In this document: in pieces, positions 1-8,563 of the stretch | Layout: each line of letters begins with the position of its first letter | Position numbering within the stretch: position 1 is the stretch's first letter | Source of the DNA: an uncultured Christensenella sp. | Lineage (GTDB): Bacteria > Bacillota > Clostridia > Christensenellales > Borkfalkiaceae | DNA: 21,817 nucleotides | Direction: 5' to 3' | Assembly (NCBI GenBank): GCA_910586365.1 | Contig: CAJUGP010000037.1 | Span: 1-21,817, forward strand | Notes under the pieces: model-generated | Told to the model about the DNA's origin: nothing | The model's database searches: none | The model's input: the letters and a program-made list of their open reading frames with translations, nothing else | Program-made: the position numbers and the translations under genes

Positions 1-970
1 TCTCGAACCGAGTGCGAAGTTCATCGCATTCGGCTCGGGACTTTTCTTTTTGCTCGTCTGTTGTCGGATTGTTGGGCATATTGCTCGTTTTAAGCACAAT
101 CAGATACTTTTCGCCGTCGAAGATTATCTCTTTAATGAGTGCGTCGAACAACTTTTTGCGCTTGTCGAGATTGGTCGGGTCTTCGGCACATTCAATGGCA
201 AGCACGCTTTTATGAAAGAAATCCATTAGCATTTCAACCTGCAACGGCTTAATATTGTTTGCTTCTTCGTCGGCAATTTTCGCTACAAGTTGCGTTTTGA
301 GAAGCGTAAGCTCGCTCATTTTGTTTTGCGTGTATTCGTTATAAATCCCTTTGCAAATTGCCATTATGATATTGTTTAACATATCTTCCGTTTCGGCAAG
401 CTGACGCCTAAGTATTTTAAGCTCAGGCTTTTCCGTTATCTGCTTGTTATGTATTTCCACGGCTTGCTCGGCTACCTTACGCAAAAACGATTCGTCTTTT
501 AATGCCGACATTACGGTTTTATAAACGCTGTTTTCCATAACTTGTTTGGGAACGGCATGAGAGCAACACTTGTCTTTACCTTCCTTTTTGCGACGGCATT
601 TGTAAAAATAGTGAATGTCTCCGTTTCTGCAAGTCCCGCTTTCGCCGTTATAAAGCGCGCCGCAATGCGAACAGATAATCTTACCGCTCAATATAAATCT
701 CTCACCGGCGCGTACTCGTCCCGATTTATGCGAATTGACAACGAGCAATTCTTGTGCGCGATTAAACGTCAATTCGTCCACAATAGGCATAATGATATTG
801 TCGTACACCTCGCCGGCGTATTCGCATTTACCTATATACTTTTGATTGCGGAGCATATTCGAAATGCGCCCGAACGAAAAACGATTGCCTTTGTGTGTGC
901 GAATACCGCTTTCGTCAAACCACGTTTTTATTTCTTTTATCGTCGTGCCGTTTACAATCGCACTTAACAA
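1..970 (-). pseudogene. Large serine recombinase, C-terminal part only (N-terminal catalytic domain missing)
   Basis: The minus-strand frame is open from 1024 to the left edge, and the protein continues off the window. From about 970 it reads as a recombinase domain (NGTTIKEIKTWFDESGI, then a FGRISNMLRNQKYIG-type segment). This is followed by a recombinase zinc-ribbon (SGKIICSHCGALYNGESGT and a later KCRRKKEG; cysteines at CSHC and downstream KC/KCC) and a Lys/Glu-rich, coiled-coil-like helix. This order is typical of large serine recombinases (TnpX/Tn4451 or phage integrase type), which also need an N-terminal resolvase domain of roughly 150 residues with the catalytic serine. That domain is absent: upstream of 970 there is no ATG in frame and a stop at 1025-1027. 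The gene is therefore a 5'-truncated remnant of a mobile element, unless the contig is misjoined near 970-1020. The family call is confident; whether the break is biological is less certain. Confidence 0.85.
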
Positions 971-1064
971 ACGATGGAAACAACCGAAGAAGTTATAAAG
1001 CAGTCTGAAAAGACTACTTTTCCTTTATTAAATAGTTCGTACAAATTCCCTCTCTCTGCGCCAA

Positions 1065-1098
1065 AAAACACTCGACGGTTTTATCCGTCGGGTGTTTT
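1065..1098. terminator. Bidirectional rho-independent terminator
   Basis: The stem CACTCGACGG / CCGTCGGGTG (1069-1078 with 1085-1094, one wobble position) is flanked by AAAA and TTTT that extend the pairing. The loop is TTTTAT. There is an A-run on the left and a T-run on the right, so the hairpin can work on either strand. It lies after the terminator of the 2032-aa gene and separates that operon from the recombinase remnant. Confidence 0.75.
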
Positions 1099-1114
1099 AT
1101 AATCTTATTGTTAA

Positions 1115-1148
1115 AAATAACCCCGTTGCCGAAGCAACGGGGTTATTT
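1115..1148 (-). terminator. Rho-independent terminator of the 2032-aa lipoprotein gene
   Basis: A perfect 15-bp stem (1115-1129 with 1134-1148) has a 4-nt loop CGAA (TTCG on the minus strand, a very stable tetraloop) and is followed on the minus strand by a T-rich run. It begins 17 bp past the stop codon of the gene at 1166, the expected place for the end of the cluster's transcript. Confidence 0.88.
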
Positions 1149-1165
1149 AAATTACTTTACCGCTA

Positions 1166-4100
1166 TTATACGGTTTCTTCCGTTTCGGGAGTGGGATCGG
1201 GCGTTACTTCGCCGCTCGGTTCCGCTTCGACAATGAGCATAGGCGTAACATTGGTCGTTTCCTCTTTGCTCCAGAAGCTGCAACGCGCTGTATCGGGGTT
1301 GTCGTCTTCGAGTTTAAACACAATGCCCAACTTTCCGTCGGTAATATTTGCAAGAACCGCAGGATCGATTTCGATTTCAATAATATCGCCCGCAATCTTC
1401 TCCGCAACCACATATTCCATAATCTTATCGCCGTAAACGCCGTTCCAGGTGTTGTATTTAACGGCGTTTTCCGCTATCGCAGTTGTAGGCGCATAGTACA
1501 AGCCGAGCGTTTGCGAAGGCGCCCCCACGTTGTTCAACTGCATACGAAGTATAAGTTTGGTAATGTTCCCTTCGATGCCGCTTAAATCGAACATAATGAG
1601 GAAGTGCATATTCGACGACTTGATCGTATGAATGTTGTTGTTCGTACCGTAATTCGTCCCCGCTCCGCTACTACCGTTGAGTGTTGCATCGAGAATCGGG
1701 TTCAGCCTCCGCTGATTTTCCGGAACGGCGCTCACCGTTACGGTGCACGTGTTGCTTACCGTTCCTGCCGTGTTGCGAACCGTAATCGTAGCCGTTCCTG
1801 CGCCGAGCGCCTTTACCATACCGTTTTCATCTATCGTAGCAACCGCTTCGTCCGACGAAGAATAGTACAGCATTTCGTGATTTTCAGAAGGCGTGACTTG
1901 CGGCACCAGACGGTAAGTGAGACCCGCCGTAGTCTGCATATCGCTTAAAGCAATATCGGTAACGGCTTCACCGTAATCGACGATAAGCGTAGGACGATAG
2001 TTGCCTTCGCGGGCGGCGAAATAGATTCCACTCGTCCCTTTCGAAACCCAAAGAACAAACGTAACTTTACCGTTAGCGGGAACAACCGCCTTGTTGAGCG
2101 TGAATTCGACCCAACCCGTATCCGTACTCTTGATAGCCAAGCTGCCCATAGCGCTTCCTGTCTTCTGAGGCGCATTCGCTCTGCCGATCGTAGCTTCGTC
2201 CCATGCCTTATCGTCGGCAAGGTATACCTGAATGGTGTTATCCGTTTTCAGCGTGTTAGCGATATACAACCGAAGCTTTACGCCGATCGCCGCCGAAGGG
2301 ATATTCTGCACGTCGAATTCGAGAACGGAATATCTCTGTCCGTTTGCACTTGTATACAGCTGATTATTCGTTCCTCTCAGCGAATCGATATGTGTTTCTA
2401 CCGACGAATCCTTGGTGGGATTAAATACCGCCGTGTGTTCCGCCGCCTGTACGGTAACCGTACAGGTTGCCTTAACGTCGGGGAATTCCTTACTGCTAGC
2501 GGTAATCACCGCCGTACCGGGAAGCCGCGCAACTACCTGACCTGTGGTAGGGAACACATAGGCAATATCGGGATCGCTGCTTTCCCAAACGAGTTCCATA
2601 CCCCAGTTGGCGTTATCGGGTGCAAACGTACCCATGGAAAGCGTTTCGCTTGCCGTAGGCGCAAGGGTAAGTTCCGTCTTACTTAAAGTGAACGACGTGA
2701 TGTTGATATAATCGTTTACGGTAACCGTGCAAGTCGTACTTACCGAACCGCTGGAAATCGTGATCGTAGCCTCGCCTACCGAAACACCCGTTACAACGCC
2801 GTTTGCATCGACGGTTGCAATTTCGGGATTTTCCGAAACAAAGGTGATCGGTCTGTGGTTGGTTGCAGGGGTTATTGCGGGTTGAAGTTGCAACGTTTTG
2901 CCGGGACGGTCAATTTCTACATTTTCCGCTTCGATTGCCGTTACGGGATCGCCGTAGTTTACGATAAGCGTAGGCGCATAATTGCTGTCCTTACTGAAAT
3001 AGTACGTTCCCGCACCGCTCTTGTTCCACAAAATCAACGTCAGCGTTCCGCCCTCTTCGGGAAGTACGGAAGGATCGATGTCAATTTCCACCCAGCCCGA
3101 GGTGCTCTTGCCGACAAGAAGACTGCCGAGGACGCCGCCCGTCTTTGCGGGTGCGTTTGTCCGATCGATCGTTGCCTCGTCCCATGCCTTACCCGTAGCG
3201 AGATATACTTCCGTTGTACTGTCTACATTTAACGTGCTCTGCACGTACAGTTTCAGCGACAAGCCGATCGGGGCAGACTTCAACTGTTCGGTTGCAAATT
3301 CCAATACGGCGTATCTATCGGGATTGGTATACGTATACAAATGCGCGTGCGTCCCGTATTTTTTGTCCGTATGCGTTTCAACCGTCGAATCCTTGGTAGG
3401 CGTAAATACGGCGGTATTTTCCTTTGCCTGCACGGTAACGTTGCAAGTTGCCGTGACTTCGGGGAATGCCTTGCTCTTTGCGGTAACGGTTGCCGTGCCG
3501 GGAAGACGACCGACTACAATACCCGCGGCAGTTACACTGACGACGTTCGGATCGCTACTTTCCCAAACAAGCTCCATGCCCCAGTTTGCATCCTCGGGCG
3601 CAAACTTTGCGGTAAGCGTTTCGAGTTCCGTGGGTTTCAGGGTAAGTTCCGTCTTACTTAAAGTGAACGACGTGATGTTGATATAATCGTTTACCGTTAC
3701 TTCGCAGGTTGCACTGACCGCACCGCTGGTTGCCGTAATGGTAACCCTGCCCGCCGCAACGCCCGTTACGACGCCGTTTGCATCGACGGTTGCAATGGTA
3801 GGATCGGACGACGTATAAGTAATCGCCTGATGGTTGGTTGCGGGAGCTACCACAGCTTCAAGGTTTACCGTCATTCCCGGACGGTCGATTTCCTTATCCG
3901 TAAGTTCGATCGACGTTACGGGTTCACCGTAGTCGATTTCAAGGATCGGACATTCGCCCGACTGTCTGCTGCTGAAGTTTACGCGGTCGCCGCCGGTTGC
4001 AACAAGCGTGAACGATACCGTTCCGTCGCCCGCGATGCACGAAGGATCGAGTTCTACCGTAATCCAATCGTATACTCCGCCGTAAATTGCGGGTTTGGCA

Positions 4101-7100
4101 TTGGATACGGTGTAACTGCCCACTTCTTTCCCTGTTTTAGGAGCGTTGCTATATGTGACGTTCCCCTCGGTAAACGTTCCGTTATTTACGTAAACCTTAA
4201 ATTCATTGCTTGCCGCCATACCGCTGAGCGTTACGTACAGTCTCATTCTTACGGAAGCTACCGGCTGCGTTAAGCCCGTTACGTTAAACTGAACGACAAC
4301 TCTGCGCTTGGGGTCTTTAAAGTTCGTAAGGAAGGAACCCTGCGCGCCGAAATTCATATCCGGACGGTGCGATTCGATCGTAGCGTCGTCGGTAGCAAAG
4401 AATATCTTATGTCTGCCGTCTTCGGCAACGGTTACGTTGCATTCCGCCTTGATCGAAGGATTGTCGAGACAAATTATCGTGATCTTCGCAATACCCTCTT
4501 TTAAAGCCGTAACGACACCGGTAGCCGAAACGGTAACAATACTCGTGTCGGCGCATTCAAATTTGTATCTCTGCTGAGGCGCGCCTGCGGGCAATACGGA
4601 AGGACGCAATGTATGATGATCGCCGGGTTGCAACGAAAGCGTTGTATCAACGTTGATGCCCGTAACCGCTTCGGGCGCATAGTTCATGTTTTCGCCCGTG
4701 ATGATAAGCGTCGGACGGTTGAGATTGCTTTCGCGCGTGCTGATCCTTACGCGGTTATTATCGGACGCCGTACCTGTGATATCGGCAACGCAAACGCTTA
4801 AAATACCGTCTTCGAGCGTGTTGTAATACTCGGTGACGTCAAATTCCAGCCAGCCGTCGATCGTTTTGCCCGTATCGTTTTTCACTACGAGCTCTGTGAT
4901 CTTGTTGCCGCTTACAGGCGCGGTGTTGTAGCTGAGCGTCGTTTCCGACCAATCGGACGGGCACGCATACAGCGCAAGCGTGCGGGATGCGCTCGGCAAG
5001 ATCTGGCTTGCATATACGCGGATCACCACTTTTTTCACACCGCTCTTAAAGCCCGTTGCGTCAAACGCCATATAGCCGTTATAAGTGTTGTCTGCCGTCG
5101 ATTTGCTAACGTCGAAATAGCTGTTCGAACCGTAGCGATAGTCCGCAAATGTACCTCCGCGGGTATTCGCGTCTTTATAAGAAGTAAGCACGACCTTCTC
5201 GCTCGGATCGGGCACGGAAACCGTAACGGTGACGGTATCCTTTACTTCGGGATAGTCTTTGCAGGCAACCGTAATTACGGCTTCGCCCGCCGCGTTTGCC
5301 CAAACTTCGCCCTTTGCATTAACCGTTACAACGTCGGGATTGCTACTCGTCCATACAAGATCCTTAGAAATGGAATCTTCGGGAAGAAGGGTTGCCGTAA
5401 GTTTTGCATTTTCCGTAACCAACAGGCTGAGCGACTCTTCTGCAATGGTTACGCTTTCGGGTTTACCGACAATACCGCTTTTTCCGCCGAGCGCATGAAT
5501 GAGCATCTCGCGCACTTTGGCAAGCTCTTCGGTATCCTGGCAGTAAGAGGTCTTTGCGTCCGCCGCCACCATATCGGCAAGCATCTTGGCAGAATTGAGG
5601 TCGTCCTTTGCAAGCAATTTCAACAATTCGTATTCTTCGGCACCGTCGCGAAGGTTCGCCATACGGATGCTCGATTTTACCGTATTGTTTGCAACGTCGG
5701 GGTACATGGTTGCCGTGTCGCCGAGCGCAAAGTCCGTGATCGGGCGGTACCATGCCATAAGTCCCCAATGCAGATAGCCGTTCGCCCCTACGTTATAGTT
5801 CCACCAGGCAATCGAACGTCCGTAGTACACGGGCATATCGATAAAGCGGTTCAGATAAGAGGTCTGCGGAACAACGCAGGAATAAGTGTATACTCTCTGA
5901 TTCTCATCGAGATTGGCATACCAGCTCGGATGATCGTTGCGGATCGCGATCAGGGGAATGAGCGTAGGCGCATTCATTTCGAGAAGCATCTGAGAATTTT
6001 CGTTGGTCTGCGTGGGATCGCCGAAGGGAATTTCCTTCATGTGCGTCTTGTAAATGGAAGCAAGGCGTTTATACTGCGTTACGCTTGCAGAATCCGTGGG
6101 CGGTTCGTCGCGCAGGCACTGCGTCCAACGCGTATCCCAGCCCTTTTCGTGCAGGTGTGCATACAGTGCGGGCAGATATGCATCGAACCAGGCGTCGGAA
6201 TCCGCAGAATCGAACTTGATCGTACCCGTGCACGATCTTCCGTCCGCTTCCCTGATAATGCAGTTCGTGTTTCCGCCCGTCATCATCATATAACCCATAA
6301 AGCGGTTTACAACGCCGCGGTCGAGGAAAAACTGAATGTATTCGTCGAACTTGGAGAAGTTGAAGGTCCAGGTACCGTCCTCGTTGCGCACGCTTCCGCC
6401 GTCAAGCAAAAGCTGTACGGTGGGAAGATAGAGCGTGTTGAGTCTGTTTTCCTTCATGACGTCGGCAATATCGCCTACGATCTTCCACCAGTCGTCCGTC
6501 CAGCGTTCGCAACCGAAATGTTTTACCATGGTATCGGATGCGTGCGAGTCGGCATACGTCTTGCCGAAACCGCCGCCGATCATCAGCTGCCAGAAAATGA
6601 TATTATACTGACTTTCGTCCGAGCCTGCATCGGGAACGACGACGTCGTTGACCTCGGCATTGACGGGAACGTCGATATTGCCCTTGTTGGTGACTACCGT
6701 AACTTTACCCGTATAAGTGCCCGCTTCCGTCGTCTTGGGAACGTACAGCGTCACCCAGATGGGTTGCGCGTCGAGCGCGTCCACTTCCACCGTCTTTTCG
6801 TTGGATAACGCGTCGGGGAAAGACTCGGGCGCTTCGCGGATCATCGAAGATTCCGCTACGTTGGGAGAGTTGAACACGGCGCGAACATATTCTACATAAT
6901 TATATTTTAAGTTCGATTTGTCAATCGTGTTGCTGCCGCATGTAAGATCGGTAAACTGTACGTCTTCGATCGTAAATGTTTTGGAACTGCGCAACACAAT
7001 CTGAACGGACTCGTACTCGTTTTTCGCGGTTACGAAGTTTGCCTTTCTCGCATCATCCTCCTCGATCGTGAAATCGCGGAAGACGTTCACGTAAGACGAT

Positions 7101-7264
7101 TCCACCCAAGTGTCGATTCCGAGTACCTGTTGGATCGGATCGTCGGGCGGATTTGGCTCAGGACCAGGACCAGGTCCTGGATCCGAACTCTTACAGCCTG
7201 CCGCGGCTACGGAACAGCACATGATCACCGCTAATAGCCCTACGATAATTCTTTTCTTTTTCAT
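1166..7264 (-). CDS. 2032-aa surface lipoprotein: GH123/DUF4091-like catalytic region plus 7 Big_2 and 5 DNRLRE (CBM96-like) modules
   Basis: The signal peptide ends in a lipobox VAAAGC (Cys24), followed by a Gly-Pro-rich linker. Residues ~45-600 resemble the GH123/DUF4091 group. An Asp-Glu-Pro (LRDEPP, D386-E387) sits where the family has its catalytic Asp-Glu pair, and the C-terminal signature RMANLRDGAEEYELL is typical of DUF4091. Known GH123 enzymes are beta-N-acetylgalactosaminidases using substrate-assisted catalysis; the substrate here is unknown. After that come Big_2 (~602-689), DNRLRE (~690-858), Big_2 (~859-951), DNRLRE (~952-1114), then a Big_2-Big_2-DNRLRE unit of 325 residues present twice (from ~1115 and ~1440), then Big_2 and a last DNRLRE (~1843-2010) with an acidic Thr/Pro tail. 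There is no sortase motif, so anchoring is by lipid. The start has a good RBS (AAAGGAG, 7 nt upstream). It is the last gene of the cluster, 22 bp after the esterase, and closed by a strong terminator. Confidence 0.88.
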   Translation of the reverse strand: MKKKRIIVGLLAVIMCCSVAAAGCKSSDPGPGPGPEPNPPDDPIQQVLGIDTWVESSYVNVFRDFTIEEDDARKANFVTAKNEYESVQIVLRSSKTFTIEDVQFTDLTCGSNTIDKSNLKYNYVEYVRAVFNSPNVAESSMIREAPESFPDALSNEKTVEVDALDAQPIWVTLYVPKTTEAGTYTGKVTVVTNKGNIDVPVNAEVNDVVVPDAGSDESQYNIIFWQLMIGGGFGKTYADSHASDTMVKHFGCERWTDDWWKIVGDIADVMKENRLNTLYLPTVQLLLDGGSVRNEDGTWTFNFSKFDEYIQFFLDRGVVNRFMGYMMMTGGNTNCIIREADGRSCTGTIKFDSADSDAWFDAYLPALYAHLHEKGWDTRWTQCLRDEPPTDSASVTQYKRLASIYKTHMKEIPFGDPTQTNENSQMLLEMNAPTLIPLIAIRNDHPSWYANLDENQRVYTYSCVVPQTSYLNRFIDMPVYYGRSIAWWNYNVGANGYLHWGLMAWYRPITDFALGDTATMYPDVANNTVKSSIRMANLRDGAEEYELLKLLAKDDLNSAKMLADMVAADAKTSYCQDTEELAKVREMLIHALGGKSGIVGKPESVTIAEESLSLLVTENAKLTATLLPEDSISKDLVWTSSNPDVVTVNAKGEVWANAAGEAVITVACKDYPEVKDTVTVTVSVPDPSEKVVLTSYKDANTRGGTFADYRYGSNSYFDVSKSTADNTYNGYMAFDATGFKSGVKKVVIRVYASQILPSASRTLALYACPSDWSETTLSYNTAPVSGNKITELVVKNDTGKTIDGWLEFDVTEYYNTLEDGILSVCVADITGTASDNNRVRISTRESNLNRPTLIITGENMNYAPEAVTGINVDTTLSLQPGDHHTLRPSVLPAGAPQQRYKFECADTSIVTVSATGVVTALKEGIAKITIICLDNPSIKAECNVTVAEDGRHKIFFATDDATIESHRPDMNFGAQGSFLTNFKDPKRRVVVQFNVTGLTQPVASVRMRLYVTLSGMAASNEFKVYVNNGTFTEGNVTYSNAPKTGKEVGSYTVSNAKPAIYGGVYDWITVELDPSCIAGDGTVSFTLVATGGDRVNFSSRQSGECPILEIDYGEPVTSIELTDKEIDRPGMTVNLEAVVAPATNHQAITYTSSDPTIATVDANGVVTGVAAGRVTITATSGAVSATCEVTVNDYINITSFTLSKTELTLKPTELETLTAKFAPEDANWGMELVWESSDPNVVSVTAAGIVVGRLPGTATVTAKSKAFPEVTATCNVTVQAKENTAVFTPTKDSTVETHTDKKYGTHAHLYTYTNPDRYAVLEFATEQLKSAPIGLSLKLYVQSTLNVDSTTEVYLATGKAWDEATIDRTNAPAKTGGVLGSLLVGKSTSGWVEIDIDPSVLPEEGGTLTLILWNKSGAGTYYFSKDSNYAPTLIVNYGDPVTAIEAENVEIDRPGKTLQLQPAITPATNHRPITFVSENPEIATVDANGVVTGVSVGEATITISSGSVSTTCTVTVNDYINITSFTLSKTELTLAPTASETLSMGTFAPDNANWGMELVWESSDPDIAYVFPTTGQVVARLPGTAVITASSKEFPDVKATCTVTVQAAEHTAVFNPTKDSSVETHIDSLRGTNNQLYTSANGQRYSVLEFDVQNIPSAAIGVKLRLYIANTLKTDNTIQVYLADDKAWDEATIGRANAPQKTGSAMGSLAIKSTDTGWVEFTLNKAVVPANGKVTFVLWVSKGTSGIYFAAREGNYRPTLIVDYGEAVTDIALSDMQTTAGLTYRLVPQVTPSENHEMLYYSSSDEAVATIDENGMVKALGAGTATITVRNTAGTVSNTCTVTVSAVPENQRRLNPILDATLNGSSGAGTNYGTNNNIHTIKSSNMHFLIMFDLSGIEGNITKLILRMQLNNVGAPSQTLGLYYAPTTAIAENAVKYNTWNGVYGDKIMEYVVAEKIAGDIIEIEIDPAVLANITDGKLGIVFKLEDDNPDTARCSFWSKEETTNVTPMLIVEAEPSGEVTPDPTPETEETV
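2664..2719 (-). repeat. 56-bp exact direct repeat, copy in second duplicated module
   Basis: These bases are identical to 3639-3694, exactly 975 bp (325 codons) away in the same frame. They encode the start of a Big_2 module (NDYINITSFTLSKTELTL). This is the best conserved stretch of an intragenic tandem duplication. Confidence 0.9.
3639..3694 (-). repeat. 56-bp exact direct repeat, copy in first duplicated module
   Basis: Partner of 2664-2719. The flanking module is similar at protein level but clearly diverged at DNA level, so this short stretch is either under stronger constraint or was recently converted. Confidence 0.9.
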
Positions 7265-7286
7265 AATTTTTCTCCTTTCCCTGTTA

Positions 7287-8483
7287 TTAATAAGTCGATT
7301 TCGTTACTTCAAACGGCGTTTTATAGGCGTTGTTCACGCTCTCTATCGCCATGTCCACAAATGTTGCGTTTACTTGCTTTGCATACGCTTCCGTGCCTAC
7401 AATGCTCAGAATATCCGCCTGTGCGATCGCCTCGATCGAATCACCCGTAAGTCCTTTATAGAACATCAGCGACGCCAAAAATCTACCGCGGTCGTACGAC
7501 ATATGAAATCCGTCGCGCGTAAGCGTATCGCCAACGTAGCTGGTGCGGGCGTTTTGCACTGCCGTTCCCGTGGGAATGATCAGCTCGAACTGTCCGCTCG
7601 GAATAATTACTTCCTGCGCTACGTCCATGATCGCGTGATACATCGTCATCTGATGCCTGTCGTAGTTTACGAACCCGCCGTGGCTACTGTTTGCCTGATA
7701 AGCCCAGGTAGAATGCCACGCCACTTTCAGATATTTGTTGTTGATGGGCGCGCGCACGTATTCGCTCAATGCCGCAAGCTGGTTGTAAGGAATGGTTTCG
7801 GGACGCCCGCTGTCCTGGCTTACCTGCTGTAAGGTAACGTAATCCCAATCCTCTTCGACAAGCGCAGACATAATGGTGCGCTTCGTGGGCGAATTCGTTA
7901 CCTCGCTGTTCGAGCCTTTGCGATAAACTTCTTTTCGGTAAGCATACGCCTCGGTGTTGTTCTTTGCGTTGTTGTAGTGCTTTTGGAGTTCGCACCCGCC
8001 GATCGTAAGACTGCCCGTGATCACTTCGTCGTAATGTCCGATCGATTTGATGACCTTGCACAGATACTGATGCGCGTCCTCCGAAAAGCTGTTGCCGATC
8101 GAAAGAATTTTAAGCGAACTGCGCACGAGCACTTTGTAACTGTCGGTTGCTTCGCCCGCCTTTACGGTAATTGCATATTCACCAGCTTTCTCGGCGTTGA
8201 ATGCAGTGCTGTCTACGCTGTATTGCTCATCTGTAATTACCTTTTCCGTTCCGTCCTCATAATATGCGGTAACCGTTAAATCGCCCGCGGAAAATTCTTC
8301 GCCGACGTGAAAGGTATCCTTATAGTCGGCAACGGAAATATCCGCAATCTTGCTGACTTCTGGACCGGGCTCGGACGGATTCGTGCCGCCGTCCCCGTCG
8401 GGCGGATTCTTCGTACTGTTGCACGCGCACAGCAGGGCTACCATACTAAGTACCGCTAACAAAACACCAAAAAGTTTCTTCAT
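7287..8483 (-). CDS. Lipoprotein SGNH/GDSL-type hydrolase (DUF4886-like) with N-terminal Ig-like domain
   Basis: The signal peptide ends in LLCAC (lipid-attachment Cys21) and is followed by a Gly/Pro/Asp linker. Residues ~45-121 form a Big_3-like Ig domain (DYKDTFHVGEEFSAGDLTVTA, ending AGEYAITVKAG). Residues ~124-398 form an SGNH fold: block I LKILSIGNSFSED with nucleophile candidate Ser132 and block V RDGFHMS with the Asp324-x-x-His327 pair. DUF4886-like proteins are annotated as putative carbohydrate esterases; deacetylation of a decorated glycan outside the cell would fit the neighbours, but that is inference. The start has a strong AAGGAGG 5 nt upstream. Two LacI-type palindromes lie 22-60 bp upstream, so the gene probably starts a second, separately repressed transcript that continues into the 2032-aa lipoprotein gene. 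Confidence 0.85.
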   Translation of the reverse strand: MKKLFGVLLAVLSMVALLCACNSTKNPPDGDGGTNPSEPGPEVSKIADISVADYKDTFHVGEEFSAGDLTVTAYYEDGTEKVITDEQYSVDSTAFNAEKAGEYAITVKAGEATDSYKVLVRSSLKILSIGNSFSEDAHQYLCKVIKSIGHYDEVITGSLTIGGCELQKHYNNAKNNTEAYAYRKEVYRKGSNSEVTNSPTKRTIMSALVEEDWDYVTLQQVSQDSGRPETIPYNQLAALSEYVRAPINNKYLKVAWHSTWAYQANSSHGGFVNYDRHQMTMYHAIMDVAQEVIIPSGQFELIIPTGTAVQNARTSYVGDTLTRDGFHMSYDRGRFLASLMFYKGLTGDSIEAIAQADILSIVGTEAYAKQVNATFVDMAIESVNNAYKTPFEVTKSTY

Positions 8484-8499
8484 AGTTCCTCCTTATTCT

Positions 8500-8529
8500 T
8501 TATTAGATTAACGTTAATCTTAAATTCAA
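8500..8529 (-). promoter_or_regulatory. Candidate promoter of the esterase/2032-aa lipoprotein operon
   Basis: A TTGAAT-like -35 (8524-8529) is followed after 18 bp by TAATAA (8500-8505) as a poor -10. The match is weak. The argument is mainly positional: two operators cover exactly this stretch, one in the spacer and one overlapping the -35, as expected for a repressed promoter. Confidence 0.4.
8505..8520. promoter_or_regulatory. LacI-family operator, site 1
   Basis: A perfect 16-bp palindrome AGATTAACGTTAATCT with a central CG, as is usual for LacI-family operators. It is 22 bp upstream of the esterase start codon. It shares the TTAACGTTAA core with three other sites in the window. Confidence 0.85.
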
Positions 8530-8543
8530 GTTAACGTTAACTT
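8528..8543. promoter_or_regulatory. LacI-family operator, site 2
   Basis: A perfect 16-bp palindrome AAGTTAACGTTAACTT, centred 23 bp from site 1 (about two helical turns). The two sites therefore lie on nearly the same DNA face and could be bound by two dimers. It sits between the end of the lacI-type gene and the esterase. Confidence 0.85.
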
Positions 8544-8563
8544 AACCAGTTTTAACCCGCATT

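Larger units (their letters stand above)
971..1165. other. Intergenic junction between recombinase remnant and glycan cluster
   Basis: No gene is visible here. The stretch holds the truncation junction of the recombinase, a weak imperfect hairpin (arms 998-1006 and 1011-1019, one mismatch or wobble) and the two strong terminator hairpins listed separately. Confidence 0.6.

Noticed and set aside
542..967. 141-codon plus-strand frame at the left edge
   Set aside because: The minus-strand frame encodes an unmistakable recombinase domain and zinc-ribbon; this is its antisense shadow.
998..1019. Hairpin AAGCAGTCT-GAAA-AGACTACTT as a terminator
   Set aside because: It has a mismatch or wobble in the stem and no solid T-run on the minus strand; no gene clearly needs it.
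2300..4000. Regular repeats as a possible CRISPR array
   Set aside because: The repeats are 975 bp apart, in frame, and encode Ig/DNRLRE modules; there is no short repeat-spacer pattern anywhere in the window.
5495..6808. 437-codon plus-strand open frame opposite the 2032-aa lipoprotein gene
   Set aside because: It lies entirely antisense to a gene with clear domains, has low-complexity Arg/His/Val-rich composition and no recognisable motif; it is a shadow of codon bias on the other strand.
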